Assembly (NCBI GenBank): GCA_027475525.1
Contig: JAMWFC010000025.1
Location: forward strand, 434,001-498,000
DNA: 64,000 bases
Direction: 5' to 3'
Origin: Macrolepiota albuminosa
Taxonomy: Eukaryota > Basidiomycota > Agaricomycetes > Agaricales > Agaricaceae
Each line of letters begins with the position of its first letter. Positions within the stretch are counted from its first letter, which is position 1. Made by a program: the position numbers and the translations under genes. The notes beneath the pieces are model-generated. The model saw only the letters and a list, made by a program, of their open reading frames with translations. It searched no databases and was not told the DNA's origin. Below, piece by piece: positions 1 through 10,512 of this stretch.

Positions 1-2
1 TT

Positions 3-2653
3 CCTGATCTCTTCCCGCATTCCCTCGATTATAGTGCCGACGACCCCTTAGCGTCGCCCTTTACCGTGCCGCAACCAATCACCCCCATTACTCCGCTAAC
101 GCCTCTTTCTCAACTCATTTCTCTTACCCCGTCGCCAGTCTCTAGAACTCCTTCCCCATTACCGCTAACCGAACTCGCCAACACAGTCGCTATGGAACAA
201 CAAGTCCAGCGCATGCCGCCACGCAACCACTTCTCGGCACCGAAATGGGACGAGACCAAGCCACGGGAGCTCTCCCAGTATTTCAAGGAGTTGGAGTATC
301 TATTCAGAGATTGTAACATTACCGACCACACGCAGATGAAGGAGTACGCGGCAAGATACGTATCGTATGACACGGCAGAGACGTGGACAGGTCTTACGGA
401 GTTTGCCGCCTTTGTCCCTGCCGCACCGCCAGCTCCAGCTCAAGGCGCTTCGTATGAGGACTGGAAGACGGCAGTTATCCAGCTGTACCCTGGCGCCGAG
501 GAGGCTACCCGATACACGGTAAACGAGTTACAGAAACTAGTACAGGAATCTTTCGACAGTGGCACATCGTCGCTTGGCGCATTCTCTACATATTACCGCG
601 AATTCCAGAAAGTCGCTAGGTGGCTTCTGCAGAACGGCAAGCTCTATATTAACGAGGAGCGTCGCCTATTTCAGCAGGGCATCCCGACTTCACTGTGGAC
701 GCGTATTGCTTGTCGCCTAGAGATAGTTCATCAGGCTCATCACCCAGACGAGCCCTATAACGTTGCCGACGTCTTTGAAGCCGGTAAATGGGTTCTCAAG
801 GGAACGGACACTGGCGTTGGACTGCAGCGCGCTAGGACGAGCCCACCCCCTGAGCGAACTAACGGTATCATTCCCATCCCGCCTCCTGTTGCCGACTTCG
901 TTAAGAAAGAAGAGCTCAATGCTGCTATTACCGCCGCTGTCGCTTCCGCTATGACGCGTATTGAAACCATGATCACCACCAACCTCACGGCTAACCGACC
1001 CGCTAACGTACCCGCGCCTGGCCCTTGCCACTTCTGTGGGGAAATTGGCCATACTATGACTAGAGGACGCTGCGCTACCCTCGAAAACTATATTCGGCAA
1101 GGAAGAATCCGTAGGGCTATCGACGGCAAGATAGTTCTTACCTCTGGCGCCACTATTCCCAACTACCCAGACAAGAAGTCCTTCCAGGAGCGGGTAGATG
1201 AATGGCATAGGCGCAATCCAGGACAAATCGTTACCGGCACGTTATCTGGCAACGCCAACCCCGACCCAGACCAGGCGACTCAACAGCAGATGATCCAGGA
1301 CAAATCGTTACCGGCACGTTATCTGGCAACGCCAACCCCGACCCAGACCAGGCGACTCAACAGCAGATGATCACGAGGTCCTACATTTCGACAGCGTTGG
1401 CGACCGCCCTACTTCTCGCGGGAAGAGCGAATCGCCAAGCTGCAACAGGAGTTGGATTCGCTTAAGAATCAGGTTTTTGATGGGTTGAAGTTAAGCAGCC
1501 CAAACAACCTCTCAAAGGATATAAGCCGATGCCTCCCGCTAGCAAGTTACCGACACCTTCTCCTGCCGCACCGCCTGCTACTGCTCCTGCTCCTGCTCCA
1601 GAACCCTCGTCGTCCGCTACCGCTCCCGAACCGCCTTTGCCGCCTCTCCATCCCTACTCAGGGATTCCCGACCGTTACCATGCTCCCGCACAACGAAACT
1701 TTGCCGCTCCCGAGAAGCGTCCTGAGGGTGGCTACCGACCTACCGCGCCAATTTTCGACATAGAAAAATCGAACCACGTCTTTAACCGCATCATGAAAAC
1801 CGCCGTTACCTTGTCAGTAGAAGAGCTTTGCAGTATTGCTCCCGACGTCCGCAACCAGGTCAAAACGGCAGTCACTCCTCGACGACCCTTGGCGACAGCC
1901 GTTGCCGAGGTTGATGAACTCGACGACGCGCTTCCTGGTTTCTCTGTTACCATTGACGCTCCCGACACTGAAGATACATCTGCCGACTCCATCGCTAACG
2001 CCACCTCTGTGGACCCAGTGGAGACCTACCTTAGGTCGGTGGACCATGGAGAGGACCCCGCGACTCCATCGCTAACGCCACCTCTGTGGACCCAGTGGAG
2101 ACCTACCTTAGGTCGGTGGACCATGGAGAGGACCCCGCTATCCTTACCGTCGCTCAAGAATCACACGCTATCCGCTCAGTCGCGCTAACGGTAGACAACA
2201 AGCACAAGTAGAGGCGATCGTGGATAGCGGTTCCCAGATTATTTCTATGGCAGCAGAAGTCGCTAACGATCTAGGCCTCATTTACGACCCTACGTGATAC
2301 TAAACATGCAGAGCGCTAACGGTACGGTAGACAGATCCCTAGGCCTCGCCAAGAATGTGCCGTGCACCCTTGGCGACATTACGTTTTATCTTCAGATCCA
2401 CATTTTACGCTCCCCGGCTTACGACTTACTACTCGGCAGACCCTTCGACGTCTTGGCGCGATCAGTCGTCAAGACGGTTACCGACGAGGAAACGACCCTC
2501 ACAATTAGCGACCCAAATTCCGGAATCCGACGAACGGTGCCAACGTTCCCTAGGGGACAACGAAAAGGCGCCCGCGCTAAGCCCCCGGAGTTTACCGACC
2601 AGCACGCCAACGAGCCTCCCCACCGGTGTTTTCACAGACCATCAAGGAGGTGA
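3..2653 (+). CDS. gag-pro: Element 1 Gag-protease frame (disrupted, 5' partial)
   Basis: Gag packages the element RNA, and the fused retropepsin cuts the polyprotein. The frame is open from base 3, so it starts outside the window. A retrotransposon Gag core (about 210-720) is followed by a zinc knuckle near 1026-1073 with spacing CX2CX4HX6C, longer at the last gap than the usual X4. The protease shows the catalytic IVDSG near 2216-2233 and a YDLLLGRPF segment near 2420-2447. The frame is interrupted by 77-bp duplications at 1216 and 1984. Single missing bases, judged against element 2, lie near 1372, 1485, 2208 and 2294. The C-terminus ends in CFHRPSRR and overlaps the pol frame by 28 nt, exactly as in element 2. 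Confidence 0.8.
1216..1372. repeat. 77-bp exact tandem duplication A
   Basis: 1216-1292 is repeated at 1293-1369, with identity running on to 1372. It lies in gag just after the zinc knuckle and shifts the frame. One base also seems to be missing just after the second copy. It is probably an unmerged assembly overlap. Confidence 0.95.
1984..2138. repeat. 77-bp exact tandem duplication B
   Basis: 1984-2060 is repeated at 2061-2137. Dropping one copy joins the upstream Gag frame to the segment that reads ILTVAQESHAIRS, matching element 2. Confidence 0.95.
2626..2653 (+). other. Conserved 28-nt gag-pro/pol overlap, candidate -1 frameshift window
   Basis: The protease frame stops at 2653 and the pol frame is open from 2626, in the -1 frame. 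The homologous overlap in element 2 (14426-14453) is also exactly 28 nt and also begins GTGTTTTC. Only this window lets Gag-Pro continue into RT. TGTTTTC is a plausible but non-canonical slip site. An alternative is reinitiation on a separate pol start. Confidence 0.5.
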
Positions 2654-5600
2654 TTGGCGACGATCACGGAGATGTAGCGCTAACGCTGGAATTTGACCAT
2701 TCAACTGGTCTTGTAACTGTTTTGTCTACTGCTTTTCTTGACCAAGACGTTTTAACTACTTTACCCGCTACCGACGCAGAACCTTCCCAGAAAAACCAAA
2801 ATATTACCGACTCCTCTCTTGCCTACTTGTACCTTACCGCTTCCGAGTCATTTCAAAATATTGCGTCTACCGATACTTATCTCACCACTCTTCCCGGAGC
2901 CTCGTCTCCTGCCGTTCTTGGACTTGCCGCTCCTCAGGCTACAGTTCCCCTTTCCACCTCTGTTTATAATCAGGCTAACGCTCCCAAAAGGAAAGGGGTA
3001 CAAGTTAAAAAGAAATATAAGCCAGTTGCGCTTAAAACAAAACCCGTCAGGCTAACGCTCCCAAAAGGAAAGGGGTACAAGTTAAAAAGAAATATAAGCC
3101 AGTTGCGCTTAAAACAAAACCCGTTGCTACGCACTCTCCCGAGACTTTTAGAATCGAGCGCCAGATCATTGGCGACCCTCTTGCCGACATGCCGACCTTA
3201 TCGCCGAATCCGCCACCCTTTCAGCCCACAGGACGTTTTACCGAGGAACGCCAGCAGCAGTTCGCCAAGGAGCACGACACAGGATTTTTGACCAAAGATG
3301 AGTTGAACGTCCTTACCGATCTTGTCGCTAAGCAAGACAAAGCCTTTGCTTGGGAGGACTCAGAACGCGGCAGCCTTCGCACAGATTTCTTCCCGCCTGT
3401 CGTTATCCCGACTATCCCTCACGTGCCGTGGACTGAGCACAACCGACCGCTACCGCCTGGAATCGAAGCCGAGGTCTGCCAAATTATTAGGACCAAGATA
3501 CAGGCTGGCGTCTACGAGCCCTCAAATAGTTCTTACCGCTCCCGTTGGTTCTGTGTTCTCAAAAAGAACGGCAATCTACGCATAGTTCACAGTCTTGAGC
3601 CGCTGAATAGAGTAACCATACGACACTCTGGCGTACCGCCTTTCCCTGACCACTTTGCCGAGTCCTTTGCCGGGCGTGTCTGTGGCGCCACCCTTGATCT
3701 TTATGTTGGCTACGATGAACGCTTAATACACCCATCTTCCCGTGACCTCACCACCTTTCAAACTCCGTTTGGCGCACTGCGCCTAGTCACCTTGCCGATG
3801 GGCTGGACAAACTCAGTCCCCATATTCCATGACGACATCACATTCATCCTCCAACCCGAGATACCGCATAACGTCTTAAGCTTCATTGATGACGTTGGCG
3901 TCAAAGGCCCCAAAGACTGGCGACTCGTAAACGGCTTACCGGCAACCCATCCCGAGAACTCCAACATTCGCTTAGCGCTATGGGACTTTTTCCAGCTGCT
4001 CAATCGAGTTCTCCAGCGTATGAAGTATAGCGGTGGTACGTTTAGCGGTCACAAACTCCTCCTTTGCGCGCCAAGGTTCAAAATACTTGGTCACATCTGC
4101 ACTCCCGACGGTCGTGTTCCCGACGAGTCTCGCTTAGCACTCTTGGAACGCTGGGGTCCTTGCCGCGACTTATCTGAAGTTCGCGCCTTTCTCGGTACCG
4201 TTGGCGTTCTCAGGATATTCGTCAAGAACTTTGCCCATCGCGCACATGCCCTCAACCAACTCACCCGCGCTAACGAGCCCTTCGAATTTGGGCCAGACCA
4301 GGTCACTGCCCAACGCGACTTAGTAAAAGCCTTACAAGACGCCAAGCCCCTAGTCCCCATCGATTATACCTCTGCCGACCCTGTTATCTTGGCAGTGGAT
4401 ACCTCGTACATTGCTGTTGGCTACTTCTTGTGCCAGTGCCTTAGCGACAATCGGAAACAGCGACGCTACAACCGCTTTGGGTCTATCACGCTAAACGACA
4501 GAGAGTCTCGCTACAGCCAGCCTAAGCTAGAACTCTATGGGCTCTTCAAAGCCTTCCGGTCGCTAAAGATGTATTTGATTGGCGTACGGAACCTTATCGT
4601 TGAAGTCGACGCTAGGTACATCAAAAAGCCTTCCGGTCGCTAAAGATGTATTTGATTGGCGTACGGAACCTTATCGTTGAAGTCGACGCTAGGTACATCA
4701 AGGCATGTTGCAGAATCCCGATATTCAGCCATCCGCTAGCATGAATCGGTGGGTAGTCGCCATCCTCATGTTTCACTTTGAGTTGGTACACGTCAAGAGC
4801 TCTTTCCACGGGCTAGCATGAATCGGTGGGTAGTCGCCATCCTCATGTTTCACTTTGAGTTGGTACACGTCAAGAGCTCTTTCCACGGCCAGATGGACTC
4901 TCTAGGCGACCACGGCAGCCTGGCGACCCGGCAGTGGACCCACAGGCTGATAGCGATTTCGAGGACTGGATCGACCGATTGCATGGTTTCGTGCACCTCA
5001 TTCAACAGCCAATTCCCTTACTACGACGGCAACAGCCTACCAGCATCCTGTTACATCCCATAGTCCCTTACCGCCCCGAGACCTTTAGCGCACCCCTCAC
5101 GTTCTACACGGCAAGCATCCACAGTCAAAACTTGCCTCCAGTAAAAGTCGTACAGGAACCTCAGTCGCTAAGAGAAGACAGCAAAAACCTGACCTACGAT
5201 GCCGTTCCCCGATCCGCCAAGGCAAAGGCGGAAGATAGTCGCCTATTGGTAGTCGAGCAATGGATACAAGACCTTAAGCGACCCCCAGACCTTACCGACG
5301 AACAATACGCTACCTTTATCCGCTATGCTACCCACTTCTTCTTTACCGACAACCGACTTTGGCGACGAAATCGAGATGGCGCTCACAAGCTGATCATCAA
5401 GCCAGAAGGTTGCTTACGAGTCTTGCGCGCTATGCATGACGAGCTAGGACATAGAGGTCTGTACGCTACTCGAGCTTCTCTGCTAGAACGATTTTGGTGG
5501 CCACACGCTAGCGCCGACATCGCCTGGTACATCAGCACTTGCCACCTCTGCCAAATCCAACAAACGCGCCAAGTGCTCATTCCGCCAACCGTTGCAACGC

Positions 5601-6604
5601 CAGCTCCACTCTTTAGCAAAATTTACGTCGACACCATGCATATGCCCAAGTCTGGTCGCTACAAGTACATCATTCAAGGTCGTTGCTCGCTAATCCACTG
5701 GCCTGAATTTCGAATGCTTCAAAGAGAAAATACCGAGGCGGTCGCCAAGTGGCTATTTGAGGACGTCATTTGCCGTTGGGGAGCGCTAAGAGAGATCGTC
5801 ACGGATAACGGTGCGCCCATCATCAAAGCGCTAACTTACCTCACCAAGAAATACAACATTCACCACATTCGAGTGTCTGGCTACAACAAACGCGCCAATG
5901 GCCTGGTAGAGAGACCCCACTTTGACGTTCGGCAAGCACTCTTCAAGGCAGTCGATGGCGACGAGTCTCGTTGGAGCGAAGCGACCTATTCAGTGTTCTG
6001 GTCGGAAAGAGTTACTATTCGTAAGCGCATGGGTTGCTCTCCCTATTACGTGGCTACTGGCACCCATCCTTTACTCCCTGCCGACATCATAGAAGCGACC
6101 TATCTTCAACCAGCACCCAACAGTATCTTAGCGACTACCGACCTTATCGCCAGACGAGCCATTGATCTCCAACGAAGGAAGGAAGATTTAGAGCGACTCC
6201 ACGAGGCAGTCTTTAGCGCACGTCGCCAAGCAGCATTACGATTCGAAACCGAGCATAGCGCCACTATCAAGGATTACAACTTCCCGAGGGGCGCGCTAGT
6301 ACTCATGCGTAACTCCAAAATTGAAACCTCATACAACAAGAAAATGCGCCCGCGCTATCTAGGACCTTTGGTAGTTATCGCTCGTAACCGTGGAGGCGCT
6401 TACGTGCTCTGTGAATTAGATGGTTCAGTACTGCATCGACCTGTTGCCGCTTTTCGCCTATTGCCATACCTCGCTAGAGAACAAATCGACTTGCCGCTTG
6501 AAGCGCTAGATATCGACACCACCAAGCTGAGAGAACTTGAAGAAACCGAACTATTGGACGATGATGACTTGCCGACTTTAGTTGAAGAAGAAGAAAACGA
6601 TTAG
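2626..6604 (+). CDS. pol: Element 1 Pol: reverse transcriptase, RNase H, integrase (disrupted)
   Basis: This would copy the element RNA into DNA and integrate it. RT runs from about 3360 to 4050, with KKNGNLRIVHSLEPLN, LDLYVGYDERLIHP in place of the usual palm motif, and FIDDV as the catalytic YxDD equivalent near 3871. RNase H follows at about 4380-4930 (AVDTSY, then SQPKLELYGL). Integrase has an HHCC zinc domain near 5449-5555 and the D,D,E residues in DTMHM, TDNGAP and VERPHF. A GPY/F-type C-terminal domain (RYLGPLVV) and an acidic tail end it; no chromodomain is visible. Duplications of 77 bp at 2970, 4548 and 4735, with one missing base just after the last two, break the frame. Without them the protein would be largely collinear with that of element 2. 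Confidence 0.85.
2970..3124. repeat. 77-bp exact tandem duplication C
   Basis: 2970-3046 is repeated at 3047-3123, in the N-terminal part of pol. Dropping one copy gives an uninterrupted frame collinear with element 2. Confidence 0.95.
4548..4701. repeat. 77-bp exact tandem duplication D
   Basis: 4548-4624 is repeated at 4625-4701, inside RNase H. One base appears missing just after the second copy, compared with element 2. Confidence 0.95.
4735..4888. repeat. 77-bp exact tandem duplication E
   Basis: 4735-4811 is repeated at 4812-4888, at the end of RNase H. One base appears missing just after the second copy. Confidence 0.95.
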
Positions 6605-7032
6605 AAAAGAATATATATTGATAAGCTCTTTCTTTCTATTACTTACTTTACTTATCTTTCTTGCCGATACTTACCATACTATATTCAACAGACAATTCCT
6701 TACGTAGTCAAGTCGCAGCGCTAGCGTGTCGCCAACGCTTAGCGCATTGCGCAACTCTCGCCAAGGGTTTTTCGCCATGATGATTTACTGAGCGTTTCCC
6801 TTTTCTCAAAAATTTGTCTAAGTCCCACACCTACTACTCCTCTTGCTAAAAACTTACTTTAGAACACTTACCGCTTGCTTTCTCGTTGCCATACATTTCT
6901 TGATCTCTGCCGTTGCGTTAACTCAGATTACTAGACTCATCCGTCCACTCGGCAAGGAGGCGGCAAAAACAAATATATATCGAAACGGCAAGAGAAAATA
7001 TAAACAAGACGGCCTATCTACCCTAAGGTCCG
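6605..7032 (+). other. Non-coding spacer of element 1 between pol and the antisense gene
   Basis: No gene is visible in these 428 bases. The stretch is dense in TTRSCG/CGSYAA words: I count eight (for example at 6661 and 6901-6991), against less than one expected. It separates two convergent transcription units, pol on + and the accessory gene on -, so it should contain both 3' ends. Confidence 0.6.
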
Positions 7033-9438
7033 TCAGTCATCATCCTCTGAAAGCGACATCGAGTCGTCGAGCGGCAAGAGATCGCCAACTTGCACGTGGT
7101 TGAGGGCCTGCCACTCTAGCGCCTCGTTGCAGTCCGCCTGGTACTCTTGAAGGGCGTCCATGCTACGAGTCAAATTGGCGTATCGAAGGCGAGAGGCCAT
7201 GATTTGTTGCCGCACCCGCTCGCGCTCGCGACCCAGTACCGCTTGCATACTTGCCGCACGCGTCGCCATCCGCTCTATCACTTGAGGGGGGTACAAAGCC
7301 ACCACCGGATAGACGAGGTCTTCCCCCAGCCACTCGTAAGTGTCGCCAGTGACTCTTGGCTGAGGCTGGGGGGTCCACGATGAAGGCCCACTCGAGCTTG
7401 TCCAAAGCTGCGTCGCCAAGTCACCTTCACTTACCCAGGGGGCGGCAGGCTCCACTGCCGGCAACTCCTGGGACTCGCCAGGGAAGTCCCGCAAAGTCTC
7501 TTCCATCGCCCCTTCGCCCTCTACCACCTCTTCTGCCACTGGCTCCCTAGCCGCGGTTCCCGCCTCGTCGTTTTCGCGTTGAGTCGCCAAGGTTTCTTCT
7601 TCACCCTCGGCGTCCTCAGTCCCTCCCGTTGCCGCCTTCTCGGCCTTCTCTTCATCCTCCATCTCCACATCTGCAGGGACCTCTTCCCGCTCCTCTGGTG
7701 GCGCCGAGTCGCCAACCGCTGCCCGCTCTCCCACCTCCTCCCCCCCGCCAAGGGACCTCGCCGCCAAATGGATGGGCGACAAGAGGCCACTTGGGCCTGC
7801 CTCGGAATCTTGAGGGGGCAGGCGACTCGCCGCTAATGCCCTCTGCAAGTCTTCCATCTCGGTGTCGCGAGGGGCTGGCGAGGGGGGAGGTGAAGAGACC
7901 ACCCGAGGTCGCTTTGCCTTGCCCTTCCCTTTGCTGGGGGAAGGGGCTTGTCGTTTTGTGGGGACCGCAGTCCCTTGGCGCTCTCCGGCGCCACGATTGC
8001 CGACCGTTTCGTTTTCATCCCCTTGACGCGTCGGCAGCGCCAGGGAACTCTTGCTGATTAAGGCCGCGTCGCCAGCGGCCTGCTTCTTCCTCTCCCCCTC
8101 GACGAACTCCCGCGCCCTTCTTACGAGTACGGCACGCTTGAAAGTGCGCTCCACTACCGCGTCGGGAGCCCCACCGCGTTCACGACTCTTGGCGCCGTCC
8201 AAAGTGCAAGCTCGTTTTAGCGTCCCGCACCGGTAGCAGGGCTGGCCACCGGTGGGGTACCAACACCCCTCTGGGTCGTTGTCGGCCCAGCACTTGTCGC
8301 ACTACAGAAGTGTTAACAAACGCGGTAAGAAGAGCTACAACCCTTACCGCTCCTTGGGAGTCCTTGAACTCCCGTCTTGCCGCCGGACTTGCCGTCTTCT
8401 TGTCCTTCATCTCCGGCAAGACCACCCCCGCCTCCAATCCTTCATCTAAAACCGCCTCATCTCGTCGCGCCACCAACAGACCCTTCAGCTCTGAGTCGCT
8501 AAAGGAGGTTTGTGTTGGTACCTGTCAACTAGCTGGTTAGCAGGGGAAGTACCTTGGCGCGACGAGCTTACCGCGTAGCGAGGGGCGGCAGCCTTACGAG
8601 ACTTGAAATAGGATGAACAGCGGTCGCCAACAGTAAGAAAGGAGGAGACTTACCTTCTTTTTCAAAGTCTTGCCCGGCTTAACTGGGGAACCCATGCTGC
8701 TTGCCGGCAGTGCTGGGTTCTGGGCACTGCCGGCGCGGGAATCTTTACTCGACCCAGCGACTGCGGACTCCTGCCTTTTCGTAGCAGGCGCCTTCCCCTT
8801 GCCGACGACCTCCTCCTCACCAGTGACTTCGCGCCCTTCTTGCGCCTGGAGCCTTTCCTGGGCATCCCGTGACGCCTCGGCAAACGCTTCCTCACGAATG
8901 GCAGCCATCTCGGCATCAACCTGAAGGTTGGCGAGAGGCGCCAATACCTCTTGCTTACTGCTAGGAGACAAATCAGACCACAGCTAAAGTTAGAAATAAC
9001 AATCAGAGATACTTACTCAGGCGCGGGAGCGCTTACCGTCATCGGCAAGGCGCCAGACAAAATATCCTCCAGTTCGTCCTCGATTGTCGGGACGGGAGGG
9101 GGCGCCTGGCAACTCGATCAGCTAGCGACACGGCAAGGACTGAAAGCACTCACAAAACGGGAGAAAGGCGCTAACCACTCAGCGCCACGATTGTCTACGT
9201 ACCGCGCCCGGCACCACTCTCGCACCTCAATCTCCCGATCCCACCCAACGCCAAGTACTCGCACCTCATACCACCGCTCCAATAATCTCATTACGCCAAC
9301 GACCAGATTTGCAGGCGCTTCGGCGCCAACACCCTCGATCCGCCGGATAAAGCGGTTCGCCTTGTCAATGTATGCGGAGGCAGCGTCTTGAGCCTCGCGG
9401 GACGGTACTGGGGGCGGAGTTGGAATTCGGAAGGACAT
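7033..9438 (-). CDS. Antisense accessory gene of element 1: 726-aa protein with Zn2Cys6-like cluster
   Basis: I do not recognise a named family. Six exons join in phase: 9438-9154, 9105-9017, 8960-8654, 8601-8522, 8498-8348 and 8301-7033, with GT-AG introns of 42-57 nt, giving 726 residues from the ATG at 9438. Exon 6 opens with a cysteine cluster at residues 305-336, CX2CX8CX8CX2CX6C, close to the fungal Zn2Cys6 pattern but with a longer first loop and without its usual basic residues. A long acidic, Ala/Glu-rich, probably disordered stretch follows. Near the C-terminus is a helical, Arg/Gln-rich segment that could be a coiled coil, then an acidic end. There is no signal peptide or membrane segment. 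It lies antisense between pol and the 3' LTR, so its promoter should lie in or near the LTR. A role in DNA binding is inference. Confidence 0.75.
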
Positions 9439-9597
9439 ATTTTAATTTCTGAGCGCCAGGTAAAAAAGGGGGAGAAGAAACGAAGTCCAAACTCATGCGC
9501 CAGGACTATAAACTAAATCTCAAGAACGCACGGACCACTTGTCACAAAAGCGGTAACGGTAGCCTTATTTGGTGACTGAGGACAGTCAATTTTTCAG

Positions 9598-9608
9598 TTG
9601 GGGGGAGA
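9598..9608 (+). other. Polypurine tract of element 1
   Basis: A G-rich purine run sits directly before the TGATAGG that opens the 3' LTR. This is the expected position of the plus-strand primer in Ty3/gypsy elements. A second purine run at 9462-9485 is not followed by an LTR-like start. Confidence 0.6.
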
Positions 9609-10512
9609 TGATAGGACCCTATACAGGTTAGGCGCATCAACGGCAGGCTCGGCACCGGCCCCGGAAACCTTGCCGCACTCGTTCCGAACTTAGCGCACGC
9701 GTTCTACCTATTTTAAGCCATTTCTGACGGCCGCGCACGGCAAGAAGCAGATCCAATCAGTGATAGCGCCGATCGGCAGACAGAATGACAACTGACAGAT
9801 GGCATCAGTCACTGACGACAGCGCTTAGCGAGAAGTTTGATGATCTATCAAAAACTGACGGACAGCTTGGCGTTTGACCTTGGCGTCTGACACCGCTTAC
9901 CGTCTCGATTTGGCGCCCAACGTCGCTTAGGTGTTTTGACAGACAGAAGGGTGATGGATTGATGGTTTAGCACCGCGATCTGCCGCCTGGTGGCGCCAAG
10001 GGTCCTCAAAGGACGGTAGGGATCGGAAACCGTTGGAGCAGCCCCTTTGAAATTTTCCAGTTTACCGCACTCTGGCGTCATTAGCCACTGGCGACGGCAA
10101 ACTCATTGTAGTATAAAAGTACTTACCGACTTGTACATAGAGGAGAACAATAGACCACAGTTTACTCCCCTTTCCTCAGTCTCCCTTACGCTCAAGAGCT
10201 CATTTACGCTACAGTCGGCAACGTCGAACTCATCGGTAGTTACAGACGCTCGCCAACACTCGACACACTCGCGCCTTGCAACTACGGCAGGCATTATCGA
10301 CGCTTAGACTTCGCTAAGCTTACCGTGCTCTTGCCGCTTACCTTTGCCGTGTTCGCTTACCGCTCTTTCCTAGGCGCTTTACCTTAGCGCTTTACACTTG
10401 CCGACCCCGTTACCGACTTTTACCCTTTTTCACAGACGCGTTCTCTGGGACCTGCCCGGGACTCCTCAAATCACTTATAGCGCGCCCAACGCACACTCTT
10501 GGTACGGTAACA
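9609..10512 (+). repeat. 3' LTR of element 1
   Basis: It starts TGATAGG, the same seven bases that open the LTR of element 2, directly after the purine tract, and ends in GGTAACA. The next base begins element 2 pol sequence. The length is 904 bp. It contains about 22 TTRSCG/CGSYAA words, roughly eleven times the chance rate, with the densest cluster at 10316-10415. The antisense accessory gene starts 171 bp outside its left end, so antisense LTR promoter activity is plausible. The matching 5' LTR is outside the window, so the ends are inferred. Confidence 0.7.

Larger units (their letters stand above)
1..10512 (+). mobile_element. Element 1: Ty3/gypsy LTR retrotransposon with antisense accessory gene (5' end outside window)
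   Basis: The order is gag and aspartic protease, then reverse transcriptase, RNase H and integrase, then an antisense gene, a purine tract and a 3' LTR. The 5' LTR and gag start lie left of base 1. The right end is set at 10512, where LTR sequence ending in CA meets the C-terminal pol codons of element 2, which is on the opposite strand; element 1 therefore appears inserted into element 2. The whole element is enriched in TTRSCG/CGSYAA hexamers. Five exact 77-bp tandem duplications and several one-base gaps break its frames. Family assignment is firm from the domains; the left boundary cannot be seen. Confidence 0.85.

Noticed and set aside
110..2188. Minus-strand open frames opposite gag
   Set aside because: They are shadows of the gag frame, without splice logic or similarity.
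7033..9438. Antisense gene as an envelope gene
   Set aside because: It has no signal peptide, no membrane helix and the wrong strand.
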